In this document: positions 45,940-55,686 of the stretch, piece after piece | How positions within the stretch are numbered: position 1 is the stretch's first letter | How the letters are laid out: the number at the start of each line of letters is the position of its first letter | Source of the DNA: Luteibacter aegosomatissinici | GTDB taxonomy: Bacteria; Pseudomonadota; Gammaproteobacteria; Xanthomonadales; Rhodanobacteraceae | Direction of reading: 5' to 3' | Assembly: GCF_023078495.1 (NCBI RefSeq) | Contig: NZ_CP095742.1 | Location: forward strand, 4,302,501 to 4,366,500 | Length of the DNA stretch: 64,000 nt | Notes under the pieces: model-generated | Told to the model about the DNA's origin: nothing | What the model saw: the letters and a program-made list of their open reading frames with translations, nothing else | Database searches by the model: none | Translations under genes and position numbers: made by a program

Positions 45940-46815
45940 TTACTTCTTGCCGGAGGTATCGGGTTGGGTGCCGCCCTGGGCGCCACCGGATTTGTTGTCG
46001 CTCGGCGAGCCGTTCACGAGGAACTTGCCGATCAGGTCTTCCAGCTGAAGCGCCGACTGCGTCAGCACGAGCTGATCGCCATCGGCCAGGAACGACGGGG
46101 AGCCGCCGGGCTGGATCGCAACATACTGGCTACCGATCAAACCGCTTGTGAACACTGCCGCGGCCGAGTCATCTGGTATCTGGGAGTAGCGCTTGTCGAT
46201 CGCAAGGGTCACCGTGGCCTCGACGGCACCCGGTTTCACCACCACCGATTCGACGCTGCCGATGGGCACGCCGGCCATTTTCACCGCGGCGCCGGGCTGC
46301 AGGCCGCCGATGTTGGTGAAATCACCCGTGACATGGAAGGTTCCACCCAGGCGATCCGGGGCGCTGCCGCCGCCGAAGAACTTGCCGAGCATCTCTTCCA
46401 GCTGCTGGGCCGGACGGGTCAGGCCGATCTCGCCGCCTTCCTTCACCGGGGTCTTCGACTGGCCGAACTGGATGCCTACGTACTGGTCGCCCAGCAGGCC
46501 GCTGGTGTAGATCGTGGCCACGGAATCGCTCGGGATATCCTTGTGGCCATCATCGATGGCCAGGGTTACCTTCGCCTCTTCCTTGCCCGGCACCAGGTCG
46601 ATGGCCTGGACCGAGCCGACGCGGACACCGGCGACTTTCACCGGCGCGCGCACCTTCAGCTGGCCGACGTTGGCGAAGTGGGTTTCCACCTTGTAGGTGG
46701 AGCCACCGCCCTGGTTGGCGACGGAGGTGGTCTGGGTGGCGAGGTACGCCAGCGCGGCGAAGCCAAGCACGATGAACAGGCCGGTGCCGACGGCATAGGA
46801 ACGTCTCTGGGTCAC
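45940..46815 (-). CDS. mlaD: MlaD with two tandem MCE domains
   Basis: 291 residues. An N-terminal membrane helix (about 8-28) is followed by two MCE domains: residues about 40-118 (YKVETHFANVGQLKVRAPVK) and 159-236 (FHVTGDFTNIGGLQPGAAVK). Each is followed by a similar helix, LTRPAQQLEEMLGKFF (132-147) and LTQSALQLEDLIGKFL (251-266), so the repeat unit is about 120 residues. E. coli MlaD (183 aa) has a single MCE domain and forms a hexameric ring; here two stacked rings could form. The tail is Gly/Ser/Lys rich and disordered. Function: substrate-binding periplasmic part of the lipid transporter. Confidence 0.93.
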   Translation of the reverse strand: MTQRRSYAVGTGLFIVLGFAALAYLATQTTSVANQGGGSTYKVETHFANVGQLKVRAPVKVAGVRVGSVQAIDLVPGKEEAKVTLAIDDGHKDIPSDSVATIYTSGLLGDQYVGIQFGQSKTPVKEGGEIGLTRPAQQLEEMLGKFFGGGSAPDRLGGTFHVTGDFTNIGGLQPGAAVKMAGVPIGSVESVVVKPGAVEATVTLAIDKRYSQIPDDSAAAVFTSGLIGSQYVAIQPGGSPSFLADGDQLVLTQSALQLEDLIGKFLVNGSPSDNKSGGAQGGTQPDTSGKK

Positions 46816-46873
46816 GGCACGATCCTCGAATGGGGTACGGAAAGAATGATGTTCATGGCGGGCCTCCGTGCCT

Positions 46874-47641
46874 TCAGATCAGGAACGAGGTAAGGACGAA
46901 ATCCAGCGCCAGGATGGCAATGGACGAGGCGACCACCGTGCGCGTGGTGGCGTACGCGACGCCTTCGCTGGTGGGCGGAGTGGTATAGCCCTGGAACACC
47001 GCGATCAGCGAGACCACGATGCCGAAGGCGATGGACTTGAGCAGCACGCCATCGATGATGTCCTTGTGGACATCCACCGCGGCGGTCATGTTGGACCAGA
47101 AGGTGCCGTTATCGATGCCGAGCCAGGTCACGCCGACCAGGTGGCCGCCGAACACGCCCATGGCGCAGAACACGATACCGAGCAGCGGCAGTGCGATGAC
47201 GCCGGCGAGGAAGCGCGGGGCCACCACGTAGGCGATCGGATCGACCGCCATCATTTCCATCGCATCGAGCTGGTCGGTGGCGCGCATGAGGCCGATCTCG
47301 GCGGTGACCGAGGTGCCGGCGCGGCCGGCGAACAGCAGCGCGGTGACGACCGGGCCGAGCTCGCGATAGATGGCGATGGCCACGACGGTGCCGGTGGCCG
47401 AGGTGCCGCCGAAGATCGACAGCACGTCGTACAGCTGCAGGCCGAGCACCATGCCGACGAACAGGCCGCAGGTCATGACGATGGTGAGGCTCATGGCGCC
47501 GACAAACCAGATCTGCCGGACGGTTTCCCGGCCATGCTTCAGGCTGCGTGGAATGGAGGCGAGGATCGTGAGCAGGAACAGCCCGCACGCACCGATCTGC
47601 GCCAGGCTGCGCATCACGACATTGTCATCCCTGGTGGTCAT
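46874..47641 (-). CDS. mlaE: MlaE, permease of the Mla lipid ABC transporter
   Basis: 255-residue MlaE/YrbE permease with about five hydrophobic helices (GACGLFLLTILASI; MSLTIVMTCGLFVGMVLGLQ; IALPLLGIVFCAMGVFGGHL) and the conserved ELGPVVTALLFAGRAGTSVT loop. Start 47641 overlaps the mlaF stop by 4 bases. It forms the membrane channel through which lipids pass between MlaD and the bilayer. Confidence 0.95.
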   Translation of the reverse strand: MTTRDDNVVMRSLAQIGACGLFLLTILASIPRSLKHGRETVRQIWFVGAMSLTIVMTCGLFVGMVLGLQLYDVLSIFGGTSATGTVVAIAIYRELGPVVTALLFAGRAGTSVTAEIGLMRATDQLDAMEMMAVDPIAYVVAPRFLAGVIALPLLGIVFCAMGVFGGHLVGVTWLGIDNGTFWSNMTAAVDVHKDIIDGVLLKSIAFGIVVSLIAVFQGYTTPPTSEGVAYATTRTVVASSIAILALDFVLTSFLI

Positions 47642-48450
47642 GCCTTGTCTCCGGGAAAGCCGAGCGCCGTGGCGTAATCGCCGGCCGGGTACTGGAACGG
47701 GACCGGGCCATCGGCCTTGCCACCGAAGAACTGCGCCGTCCACGGCGAGCCATCGTTGACCAGCGTATCGGGGGCGCCCTGCGCCACGATCTTGCCGTTG
47801 GCGATAAGGAACACGTGATCGGCCACTTTCTGCACCGCGGCCAGTTCGTGCGCCACGAGGATGCTGGTGATGCCCAGCGTTTCGTTGAGCGTACGGATAA
47901 GCAGCAGCACCTGGTTCAGCGCAATGGGATCGAGGCCGACGAAGGGTTCGTCGTACAGGATGAGCGCGGGGTCGAACACGATGGCGCGCGCGAGGGCGAC
48001 ACGGCGCGCCATGCCGCCGGAAAGCTCCGTGGGCATGAGCCGCGCGGCCCCGCGCAGGCCCACGGCCTGCAGCTTGTTCAGAACGATGTTGCGGATGAGC
48101 TCTTCAGGCAGTTTCGTGTGCTGGCGCAGCGGGAACGCCACGTTCTCGAACACATCGAAATCAGTGAGCAGCGCGGAATTCTGGAACAGGTAGCCAATGC
48201 GCTCGCGCAGTTCGAAGAGCTTTTCGCGCGAGAGCGTAGGCACGTTCTCGCCATTCACCTCGACCGTGCCGGCATCGCCGCGCATCTGTCCGGTGATGTG
48301 CTTGAGCAACGTGGTTTTGCCGGTACCGCTGGGACCCATGATGGCCGTGACCTTGCCGCGCGGGATATCCAGATCCATCGCGTCGAAGATCGTCTTGCCA
48401 TTGAGCACCGTGGTCAGGCCGCGTACGCGGACGATGGCGTCGTCGGTCAT
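47638..48450 (-). CDS. mlaF: MlaF, ATPase of the Mla lipid ABC transporter
   Basis: 270 residues with Walker A GPSGTGKTT, Q-loop in LFQNSALLTDF, signature LSGGMARRVALARA, Walker B ALILYDEPFVGLD and the H-loop VAHEL. It powers the MlaFEDB complex on the cytoplasmic side. The ATG lies within the gmk stop (ATGA), so translation is coupled to guanylate kinase. Confidence 0.96.
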   Translation of the reverse strand: MTDDAIVRVRGLTTVLNGKTIFDAMDLDIPRGKVTAIMGPSGTGKTTLLKHITGQMRGDAGTVEVNGENVPTLSREKLFELRERIGYLFQNSALLTDFDVFENVAFPLRQHTKLPEELIRNIVLNKLQAVGLRGAARLMPTELSGGMARRVALARAIVFDPALILYDEPFVGLDPIALNQVLLLIRTLNETLGITSILVAHELAAVQKVADHVFLIANGKIVAQGAPDTLVNDGSPWTAQFFGGKADGPVPFQYPAGDYATALGFPGDKA

Positions 48451-49064
48451 GGGGCGAGCAGTTCCTCGATCAGTGCTTCGTGGCGTTTGGCCGCCCACGC
48501 CGAGCGCAGGCGCACGGCACGCACGATCGCCTGCAGGTCCGCGAGGGCATCTTCAAAGCGATCGTTCACGATGATGTAGTCGAACTCGTGCGCATGGGCG
48601 ATTTCTTCGCGGGAGTTGAACAGACGGCGCTCGATGACATCGGGCGCATCGGATCCTCGACCGCGCAGGCGGCGCTCAAGTTCCACGCGCGACGGCGGCA
48701 GGATGAACACGCTGACGCAATCGGCCTTGCCCTTGCGCACCTGGCGGGCACCCTGCCAGTCGATCTCCAGCAGGACATCGACGCCCGAGCTGAGCTTTTC
48801 CGCAACCACCGTACGCGAGGTGCCGTAGAGGTTGCCGTGGACCTCGGCGTGCTCCAGGAAGATGCCATCCGCGATCTCGCGCTCGAAATCGGGCCGTTCC
48901 ACGAAGAAGTAGTGGCGGCCGTACTGTTCGCCCACGCGCGGCGGGCGCGTGGTGTGCGAGATGGACAAGGAGATCTGCGGTTCGCGCTCGAGCAGCGCAT
49001 TGACCAGCGTGGACTTGCCGGCACCCGAGGGCGCGGCCACCACGAACAGGGTGCCGTCACTCAT
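48447..49064 (-). CDS. gmk: Guanylate kinase
   Basis: 205 residues. P-loop APSGAGKST, TTRPPRVGEQYGRHYFF (GMP site) and DWQGARQVRKG are typical. Makes GDP from GMP and ATP. It heads the same operon as mlaFEDCB through a 4-base overlap, an uncommon partner; gmk usually precedes rpoZ. A -10-like TACAAT (49117-49122) lies 52 bases upstream without a clear -35. Confidence 0.95.
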   Translation of the reverse strand: MSDGTLFVVAAPSGAGKSTLVNALLEREPQISLSISHTTRPPRVGEQYGRHYFFVERPDFEREIADGIFLEHAEVHGNLYGTSRTVVAEKLSSGVDVLLEIDWQGARQVRKGKADCVSVFILPPSRVELERRLRGRGSDAPDVIERRLFNSREEIAHAHEFDYIIVNDRFEDALADLQAIVRAVRLRSAWAAKRHEALIEELLAP

Positions 49065-49171
49065 CCGCGGGGATCTCGTTGGGGGGTCATGGCTTTCTCC
49101 CGGAACGCAAAGCGGGATTGTAGCCGGAATCGTGGCCGTACCGCCTTTCGCCGGGGTTCCGCCCCTTGTGG

Positions 49172-49972
49172 CTAGCCGCTGTGGTAGCTCGCGAACATGG
49201 CGGCCCACACCAGCATGAGGAACAGGACCATGAGGCCCGCCCATACGCCAAATACCACCCAGAAGATGGCTTTTTGCGCTGGCGGCGTGCTCTGGCCGGT
49301 GCGGCGCCACCGTGCGACCCAGGTCATCTGGGCCTGCAGGTAGTAGTGGGTGAAGAAGAACAGCGTGACCCCGCCAATCTCGGGCACCAGGCCGTAAGCC
49401 GGCAGCTTCTCCCGCATGGAACGGGCCATGGAGAACATGGCGATATACCGGCACACCACCATGGCGAGGCCGAAAAGGAAGAAAAAGCCGAAGTACGCCA
49501 TGACACCGGCGATGGCCCCCAGATCCGGGCGCGTGGCGGTATACGACTGGTTGAGCACCACGCCGAGCATGACGATCCAGGTCAGCGGCAACAGGCAGAC
49601 CGAGATCACCAGCCACATCGTGGCCCGGCTCGACGGATCGATCTTCTTCACCCAGGACGCCTGGACAAACTGCCAGACGATACCCATCAGGCCGCCAGCG
49701 AGCAGATCGACCACGAAGATGATGGCCCAGTGCAGATCGGGCGGTGCCGGCACTTCACCATGCAGCACGGGCGCGGTGGCACCCATCGCCGGCGGAGGTA
49801 CCGGGATGCCGAGCAGTTCGTGGAGCGGCCGCCATTCGGCCATGCCTTCGCGCCAGGCAAGCGAATGGGCCGATACCTTGCCCTCGTTCACCCACGCCCG
49901 CAGCGTGACCTCATCGTACGGGCCAAAGCGCTGGCCATCACGGCCGATCCAGATGTTCCGTTCGTCCGCCAT
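49172..49972 (-). CDS. GYF_2 (DUF4339) domain membrane protein
   Basis: 266 residues. The N-terminal GYF_2 domain (1-55: IWIGRDGQRFGPYDEVTLRA; EGMAEWRPLHELLG) is followed by a proline-rich linker and about four or five membrane helices (HWAIIFVVDLLAGGLMGIVW; FGFFFLFGLAMVVCRYIAMF). It closely resembles the first two-thirds of the protein at 57919-59013 but lacks the pilin-like tail. Function unknown; GYF_2 modules may bind proline-rich peptides. Independent transcription is likely, with 107 bases separating it from gmk. Confidence 0.85.
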   Translation of the reverse strand: MADERNIWIGRDGQRFGPYDEVTLRAWVNEGKVSAHSLAWREGMAEWRPLHELLGIPVPPPAMGATAPVLHGEVPAPPDLHWAIIFVVDLLAGGLMGIVWQFVQASWVKKIDPSSRATMWLVISVCLLPLTWIVMLGVVLNQSYTATRPDLGAIAGVMAYFGFFFLFGLAMVVCRYIAMFSMARSMREKLPAYGLVPEIGGVTLFFFTHYYLQAQMTWVARWRRTGQSTPPAQKAIFWVVFGVWAGLMVLFLMLVWAAMFASYHSG

Positions 49973-50032
49973 GCCCCTCGTTCCTTGCCCCGTGTGTTGT
50001 TGGGTGAGTATGCCCGTGCCACCCCGCGCTGG

Positions 50033-50962
50033 TCACGCCGCGGCCTGGCGTTCCTTGTCGTTGGCGTACCGCGCCGGCGAGATGCCGACAACACGCTTGA
50101 AGGCGTGACTGAAAGCACTTTCGGAGCCATAGCCGAGGTTACGCGCGAGCGTCGCGACGGGCACGGATCCACGGTGCAGTGCCTGGCAGGCTAGCCGCAT
50201 GCGCCATTCGGTGACATAGGTGAGCGGTGCGGTACCGGATACCTTGCGGAAATGCGTGGCGAACACGGTACGCGACATCGCTGCGAGCCGGGCCATCTCG
50301 TCGAGGCGCCAGTCGCGCCCCGGCTCGGCGTGTATCCGGCGCAACACGGGAGCGAGGCGGGCATCGGCAACAGCGCGCAACCACCCCGGCGGCAGAACAT
50401 CGCCCGAAGCCATCTGCGCGCGCAGGATCTGCACGAACAGCAGGTGCGCGAGCTGGGTCTGGGCAAGGCCTGCGCCGGGCAGGTCATCGCGGCTCTCCCG
50501 CACCATGCGGTCAATCAGCCAACGCATGGTCTCGGCCTCCGGTGCGCCCGCACCGATGTGCAGCCACGCCGGAAGCGCGGCCGTGAGCATGGGTTCATAC
50601 GCAGGATGCACGCGTACATGGCCACCGATCTGCAGGGTATCGGTGCCGTCGTTGATCGCCACGAGACGATCCGGCCCACGCCATTCGAAGTCCTGGGCGT
50701 CACGCGCGGGAAGGTCGGCATCGCTGGCCAGGACGAAGCCACGCGGGGCAGCCAGCAGCACGACATCGCCTTCGGCGAGGCGGATGTCACGGGGCTCGCC
50801 GTCGATCCGCAGCACGCAATGACCGCGTGCCACGGCGAAGAACTTCAGCTTGTCGGGCGGCGGGAAGCGGACGGCCCAGTCCCCGCCGGCCGTAAAGCCA
50901 CCGGACATGACGGATTCGATCTCGGCCAGGCGGAGAATGGAGGTAATGGGGTCATCGCTCAT
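50033..50962 (-). CDS. AraC-family transcriptional regulator with cupin N-terminus
   Basis: 309 residues. The N-terminal half is an AraC-type cupin sensor (FPPPDKLKFFAVARGHCVLR); the C-terminal double helix-turn-helix spans about 205-305 (LDEMARLAAMSRTVFATHFR; VATLARNLGYGSESAFSHAF, KRVVGISPARYA). It is divergent from the SDR gene and probably controls it. Start at 50962 was chosen because the protein domain begins just after; codons at 50980 and 51001 are alternatives. Confidence 0.9.
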   Translation of the reverse strand: MSDDPITSILRLAEIESVMSGGFTAGGDWAVRFPPPDKLKFFAVARGHCVLRIDGEPRDIRLAEGDVVLLAAPRGFVLASDADLPARDAQDFEWRGPDRLVAINDGTDTLQIGGHVRVHPAYEPMLTAALPAWLHIGAGAPEAETMRWLIDRMVRESRDDLPGAGLAQTQLAHLLFVQILRAQMASGDVLPPGWLRAVADARLAPVLRRIHAEPGRDWRLDEMARLAAMSRTVFATHFRKVSGTAPLTYVTEWRMRLACQALHRGSVPVATLARNLGYGSESAFSHAFKRVVGISPARYANDKERQAAA

Positions 50963-50974
50963 GCCCGTACGATG

Positions 50975-50989
50975 GCGCATGCATTGCGC
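50975..50989. promoter_or_regulatory. Candidate operator in the AraC/SDR divergent region
   Basis: Perfect dyad GCGCA-TGCAT-TGCGC centred between the AraC start (50962) and the SDR gene (51057). Such symmetric sites are more typical of dimeric repressors than AraC proteins, so the binding protein is uncertain. Confidence 0.3.
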
Positions 50990-51056
50990 ACTTTCAAGCA
51001 TTCATCGTCCGCCCCTATGCCCTTACCTTGGTGAAGTACCCACCAAGGAGCCACCC

Positions 51057-52037
51057 ATGCAGTCCCCCATCCCCTCTGGATTCGGTGCGGCCACCACGGC
51101 TGCTGAAGTCATCGCCGGCCTCGACCTGACCGGCAAGAACGCCATCGTGACCGGCGGTTATGCCGGTCTCGGCCTTGAAACCGCCCGCACCCTGCGTAAC
51201 GCCGGCGCGCGGGTGATCGTCCCCGCCCGCGACATGGCGAAGGCGCGCAAAGCCCTCGACGGCGAGGCCGGCATCGAGGTGCTGCCGATGGACTTGGCCG
51301 ACCCGGCCTCGATCGATGCGTTTGCGAACGAGGTCCTCGCACGCGGCGAGCCGCTGCACCTGCTTATCAACAACGCCGGTGTCATGGCCTGCCCGCTTGA
51401 GCGCGATGCACGCGGTTATGAGCGCCAGTTCGCCACCAACCACCTGGGCCATTACCAGCTCACCGTGCGCTTGTGGCCTGCGCTTCGCCGCGCCGACGGC
51501 GCCCGCGTGATCTCCGTCTCGTCGCGCGGCCATCGCTATTCACCCGTGGTGTTCGACGATCCGCACTTCGAACACCGCGCGTACGATCCGTGGCTGAGCT
51601 ACGGCCAGTCGAAGACCGCGAATATTCTCTTCGCGATCGGTGTGGATAAGCGCGGCAAGGCGAACGGCATTCGCTCGTTCTCACTGCACCCCGGTGCCAT
51701 CGTGACCGACCTCGCCCGTTACATGAGCGTGGATGACCTGCGCAAGTTTGGCGCTGTGGATGAGGAAGGCAAGCCGGTCGTCGATCTGAACGCCGGCATG
51801 AAGAGCATGCCTCAAGGCGCGGCGACGAGCGTGTGGGCGGCGACCAGCCCGATGCTCGATGGCAAGGGCGGCGAATACCTCGAAGATTGCAACATCGCAC
51901 CGATGCTCGACGATGCGACGGTCGAAGCGGCCGACCTGCGCAACCTGCACGGCGTGCGGCCCTACGCCATCGATCCCGATGCCGCCGATGCGCTGTGGGA
52001 ACTGAGCGAACAGCAGACCGGCGCCCGCATCAGTTGA
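51057..52037 (+). CDS. SDR-family oxidoreductase (retinol dehydrogenase-like)
   Basis: 326-residue short-chain dehydrogenase. The TGGYAGLGLETAR cofactor loop, NNAGVMACP, VSSRGHR (active-site Ser) and YGQSKTANILFA (Tyr and Lys) are present. This pattern is like WW-domain oxidoreductase/retinol dehydrogenase-type SDRs, usually NADP-linked; the substrate is unknown. AAGGAG precedes ATG 51057 by 6 bases. Its divergent AraC neighbour is the probable regulator. A short REP palindrome lies 11 bases after the stop. Confidence 0.88.
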   Translation: MQSPIPSGFGAATTAAEVIAGLDLTGKNAIVTGGYAGLGLETARTLRNAGARVIVPARDMAKARKALDGEAGIEVLPMDLADPASIDAFANEVLARGEPLHLLINNAGVMACPLERDARGYERQFATNHLGHYQLTVRLWPALRRADGARVISVSSRGHRYSPVVFDDPHFEHRAYDPWLSYGQSKTANILFAIGVDKRGKANGIRSFSLHPGAIVTDLARYMSVDDLRKFGAVDEEGKPVVDLNAGMKSMPQGAATSVWAATSPMLDGKGGEYLEDCNIAPMLDDATVEAADLRNLHGVRPYAIDPDAADALWELSEQQTGARIS

Positions 52038-52048
52038 CAATGGCCCGT

Positions 52049-52091
52049 GTAGGGCGCGCTTGCGCGCGATCGCGCGCAAGCGCGCTCCTAC
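52049..52091. repeat. REP-like palindrome, compact GC-rich type
   Basis: 43-bp nearly perfect palindrome GTAGGGCGCGCTTGCGCGCG... ending GCGCTCCTAC, with centre CGATCG. Same family as the element at 12213-12279 but with the two halves directly joined. Located between the convergent SDR and amidohydrolase genes. Confidence 0.85.
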
Positions 52092-52148
52092 AGGGAGGCC
52101 GCGTGCACGCGTCCGGTGGCCGACACCAGGGATCGTTGCGACGGGCGT

Positions 52149-53447
52149 TTACGGCTTTTTGTAAATCGCCCCACCCTTCATCACGAACGGCACATTCGAC
52201 AAGACCGAGATGTCCTTCGTCGGATCACCTGGTACGGCGATGATGTCCGCATCGAGGCCGGCTTTTAGCTGGCCGATATGGTCCTGCTGGCGGAGCACCT
52301 TCGCGTCGACGGCGGTGGCCGCCAGCAAGGCTTTGGCGGGGGTTATTCCGTCGCGCACCATCCACTCCAGTTCCTTGTAGTTGGTGCCGTGGGTGAACAC
52401 GCCTACGTCACTGCCTGCGCCGATGGTCACGCCGGCGTCCAAGGCACGCTTGAACGCCTGTGCCGAGGTCTGCATCGCTTCGGTCGGCGGCGCACCCGGC
52501 TTCCAGCCACCAAAGTATTCGGCGTAGGCGGCGCTGGCTTCCAGCGTGGGCATGTAGGCCACGTTGTGCTTCTTCATCAATGCGAACACTTCCGGCGTGC
52601 CGTCGTACCCGTGTTCGATCGTATCCACACCGGCCATGACCGAACGGCGCATGCCCTCGGCCGTGCTGGAGTGCACCGCGACCGGCAGGTTGAGCGAATG
52701 CGCGACTTCCACTGCGGCATTCAGTTCCTCCTGCGTCAACGTGGGCGAGGAACCCTTCGCCTTGCCGCAGTGGTAATCGGCGTAAAGCTTGATCCAGTCC
52801 GCGCCATGCGCCGCCTGGTCACGCACGGCATCGACCATCTGGGCCACGCCGCTCACCGGGATGGCTCCCTGCGGAAGGTCCATGTCTTCCCGGAAGCCGA
52901 GCGGGCCCGGACCGTAGCAGTGCGCGGCCACGGTGGCGCGAGTGGCGACGAACAGATGCGGCCCGGGAATGAGCCCCTTGTCGATGGCGCGCTGGACGTC
53001 CACATCGGCATAGCCGGCACCTTCGGTGCCGAGATCACGCAGGGCGGTGTATCCCGCCATCAAGGTGTCGCGCGCGTGCTTCACGGCCTCCACCGTGCGG
53101 AACGCAAGCGTTTCCTTCAGCACCTGATCGTTCCACAGCGTCTCGTTGTAGGGGTGCAGGAAGATGTGCGAATGCGCGTCGATCAGGCCGGGCAGCAAGG
53201 TCATCCCTGGGAACGACAGGGTTTCGGTGCCGGCAGGCACGGCGACCTGGCCTTCCGGTCCTACTCCGGCGATCTTGTCACCTTGCACGAGCACCACCCA
53301 GCCGGTGTGCGCCTGCTCATCGCGTGCATCAAACACGCGATCGGCTTTCAGGAGCACGGGATGGCCCGAAGGCTTCGGCAGGTCGTCCGCGTGTGTGGCG
53401 AACGCGAGGCCCAGGCCCGCGGCCAGGGCAATCAGCTTGCGAGTCAT
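52149..53447 (-). CDS. Exported amidohydrolase (imidazolonepropionase/prolidase-like)
   Basis: 432 residues with a signal peptide ([20 protein letters not shown]). The metal site is visible: DAHSH, the Lys in [21 protein letters not shown] and GAGSDVG (Asp). It belongs to the amidohydrolase group that includes exported Xaa-Pro and acyl-amino-acid hydrolases; substrate not determined. The start overlaps the acylase stop (ATGA), so it is translated with it; both proteins are exported. Confidence 0.88.
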   Translation of the reverse strand: MTRKLIALAAGLGLAFATHADDLPKPSGHPVLLKADRVFDARDEQAHTGWVVLVQGDKIAGVGPEGQVAVPAGTETLSFPGMTLLPGLIDAHSHIFLHPYNETLWNDQVLKETLAFRTVEAVKHARDTLMAGYTALRDLGTEGAGYADVDVQRAIDKGLIPGPHLFVATRATVAAHCYGPGPLGFREDMDLPQGAIPVSGVAQMVDAVRDQAAHGADWIKLYADYHCGKAKGSSPTLTQEELNAAVEVAHSLNLPVAVHSSTAEGMRRSVMAGVDTIEHGYDGTPEVFALMKKHNVAYMPTLEASAAYAEYFGGWKPGAPPTEAMQTSAQAFKRALDAGVTIGAGSDVGVFTHGTNYKELEWMVRDGITPAKALLAATAVDAKVLRQQDHIGQLKAGLDADIIAVPGDPTKDISVLSNVPFVMKGGAIYKKP

Positions 53448-55633
53448 GGCGTGGGCTCCTTGTCACCCGGGTTGTACTGCCGTTCGATATGGCCCTGGAG
53501 ATCCTCCGGCCAGAAGTACACCTTGCGCAGGTTGCCCGTGGTGTAGCGTTCGGCTTCGTCGTTGAAGTGCTTTGAATCCGGATGACCGCTTTCGCCACCC
53601 GCGGTAATAGCCCTCGCACTGACCCGCGGCCCGAACTCGACGACGGCAACGAAGCTGTTACCGCTCGTGCCGTAGTAACGCTTCGTACCCGGCCAGCGGT
53701 GCGCACCGAACGAGGCCAGCGAGCCCCAGCGCGAGGAGGTGAACGGCACCGGGATGCTGGGCTTCGCATCATCGAAGACCTGCGCAATCGCATCGTCGTT
53801 ACGCTGGTAGCGATTCACCTCGCCCCAGGGCACGCCCCAACTACCGAAGTCTTTCTCCAGGCGATCCACGGCGTCAGCGAGCGCCTGGAGACGCGCTTGC
53901 GGCCCGGCCTTCTCCGCCATCACGTCGTAGATGGTCAGGCCCTCCTGGGTGTCCTCCTTGCTCACCTTGTCCCACAGGATATCGCCCCAGAACACGGCGA
54001 GCGTGGTTGGCATGGAGGCAATACCCCAGCGGTAATCCCACGCGCGCAGCAGGCCCACCGGGCCACGCAGCTTCGCCTTCAACGCGTCATTGGCCGGCAG
54101 GGCGTCGTAATCCCTGATCAGCACGGGAAGCTGCCGCTCGAACGCCGGCAGGTACGAGTCGAACGCGGCGGTGAGGAGCGAAGCCTGGGTGACATCGTGC
54201 TGCCCGGTAAGGACGCGCGTGGCGTGGATTCCCCTCGGATTCTCCCCGACCGAATCCATGTACTTCGGGAAGTCCGCCTGCTTCGGGCTATCGGGGCCCG
54301 CCGCGGAATACGGCCAGTCGTTGGTATTGAAGATCCAGCCGGTGTTCGGGTTGAACAGCCTCGGAGCCTCGTCCAAAGGCAATAATCCCTGCCAGTCGGT
54401 AGCGGGGTCGCTGCCATCCACGGGCTTCGTGTAGTCGAAACGATCGTCACGCCTGGGAATGAATTGCGGATGCAGGTAGGCGATGTTGCCCTTGTCGTCC
54501 GCATAGATCGTGTTATTCGACGAGTTCGCCTTGAGCTCGGCCACCTTCATGTACGCGGCGTAGTCATTGGCCTTTGTACGCAGCCAGCTCTGTTGAAGGG
54601 CCTCAAGTGGCTTGTTCATCAGCGCGAAGGCGATCCACTTGCCGCCCTGCGCACGCACGATGGGGCCGTGATGCGTGGCGTAGGTCGTAAAGTGGCGATC
54701 GCCCTGCCCCTTCACGCGAACGACGATGTCACGCGTGACCACCGGCCTCAACTCCTTGCCGTAGCGGTAGAAGCGTTTGCCACCCTGCTCCACGGTCGTT
54801 TCGGCGAATTCATCCACGACATCGATACCCGACGAAGTGTGCATCCAGCCGATGTGCTGGTTGAAGCCCTGGTAGATGAAGAACTGGCCCCAGGTCACCG
54901 CACCGTACGCATCCAGGCCTTGGTCGCTCGACATCTGCAGCTCGGAGCGGAAGAAGAACGACGTGTGCGGGTTGATCAATAGCAGGGCGTGGCCATTGGC
55001 CGTGAGCTTGGGTGCGATGGCGATACCGTTGGAACCGGTCGGCTCCCACCAACTGCCCGGCGGGGTGAACTGCACCAGCGCGCCCACCGGGTCCTTGCCG
55101 TAGAACGCCTGCAAGTCCGATGTCTTTACACGCTCGATATCGCCACCGATGCTGCCTTCCGAGAAGCTCAGCGCCATCCACGGCTCGAAGTGGGTGATGA
55201 CGCGCGGATGGGTATCCGGATGCGTAGCGAGGTAATAGTTCAGGCCATCGGCCCAGCTATCCATCAGCGCCTTCAGCCACGATGGGCTGCGGCCGTATAG
55301 GGCTTTGAGCTGGGTGTCGTCAATGAAAAGCTTCTGCCGCAGATCCTTCCACAGTGCCGATTCGCCTTCGGCTTCCGATAGCCTGCCCAACGACACCAGG
55401 TAATTGGTCTCCACCCGGTTGAAGTCATCTTCGGCCTGCGCGTATGCCATGCCGAACACGGCATCCGCATCGGTCTTGCCGTGGATGTGGGCGATGCCCC
55501 AGTCATCGCGGGTGATGGTGGTGGCTGCGGCTTCTCGCTGGTAGCGAGTGCTTTCGGCATCAGCGGCGTGCGCGCCACCCGCCATGAGCGATAGGGCGAG
55601 CAGCGCGAGCGCGTTGCGGTTCAAGACAGGCAT
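53444..55633 (-). CDS. Exported penicillin-acylase-family N-terminal nucleophile hydrolase
   Basis: 729 residues: signal peptide ([20 protein letters not shown], then AHA), an alpha chain, and the autoprocessing site ahead of the nucleophile Ser201 in [28 protein letters not shown] and [12 protein letters not shown] follow in the beta chain. Family members cleave beta-lactam side chains, acyl-homoserine lactones or cyclic lipopeptides; which of these applies is not visible. No quorum-sensing gene is adjacent. It overlaps the downstream amidohydrolase and is preceded by a LysR gene on the same strand. Confidence 0.9.
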   Translation of the reverse strand: MPVLNRNALALLALSLMAGGAHAADAESTRYQREAAATTITRDDWGIAHIHGKTDADAVFGMAYAQAEDDFNRVETNYLVSLGRLSEAEGESALWKDLRQKLFIDDTQLKALYGRSPSWLKALMDSWADGLNYYLATHPDTHPRVITHFEPWMALSFSEGSIGGDIERVKTSDLQAFYGKDPVGALVQFTPPGSWWEPTGSNGIAIAPKLTANGHALLLINPHTSFFFRSELQMSSDQGLDAYGAVTWGQFFIYQGFNQHIGWMHTSSGIDVVDEFAETTVEQGGKRFYRYGKELRPVVTRDIVVRVKGQGDRHFTTYATHHGPIVRAQGGKWIAFALMNKPLEALQQSWLRTKANDYAAYMKVAELKANSSNNTIYADDKGNIAYLHPQFIPRRDDRFDYTKPVDGSDPATDWQGLLPLDEAPRLFNPNTGWIFNTNDWPYSAAGPDSPKQADFPKYMDSVGENPRGIHATRVLTGQHDVTQASLLTAAFDSYLPAFERQLPVLIRDYDALPANDALKAKLRGPVGLLRAWDYRWGIASMPTTLAVFWGDILWDKVSKEDTQEGLTIYDVMAEKAGPQARLQALADAVDRLEKDFGSWGVPWGEVNRYQRNDDAIAQVFDDAKPSIPVPFTSSRWGSLASFGAHRWPGTKRYYGTSGNSFVAVVEFGPRVSARAITAGGESGHPDSKHFNDEAERYTTGNLRKVYFWPEDLQGHIERQYNPGDKEPTP

Positions 55634-55686
55634 CGTTGGTAACCCCTGACGGATCGTCGATGCTAGCTTGCCCGGGCGCTTTTGCG

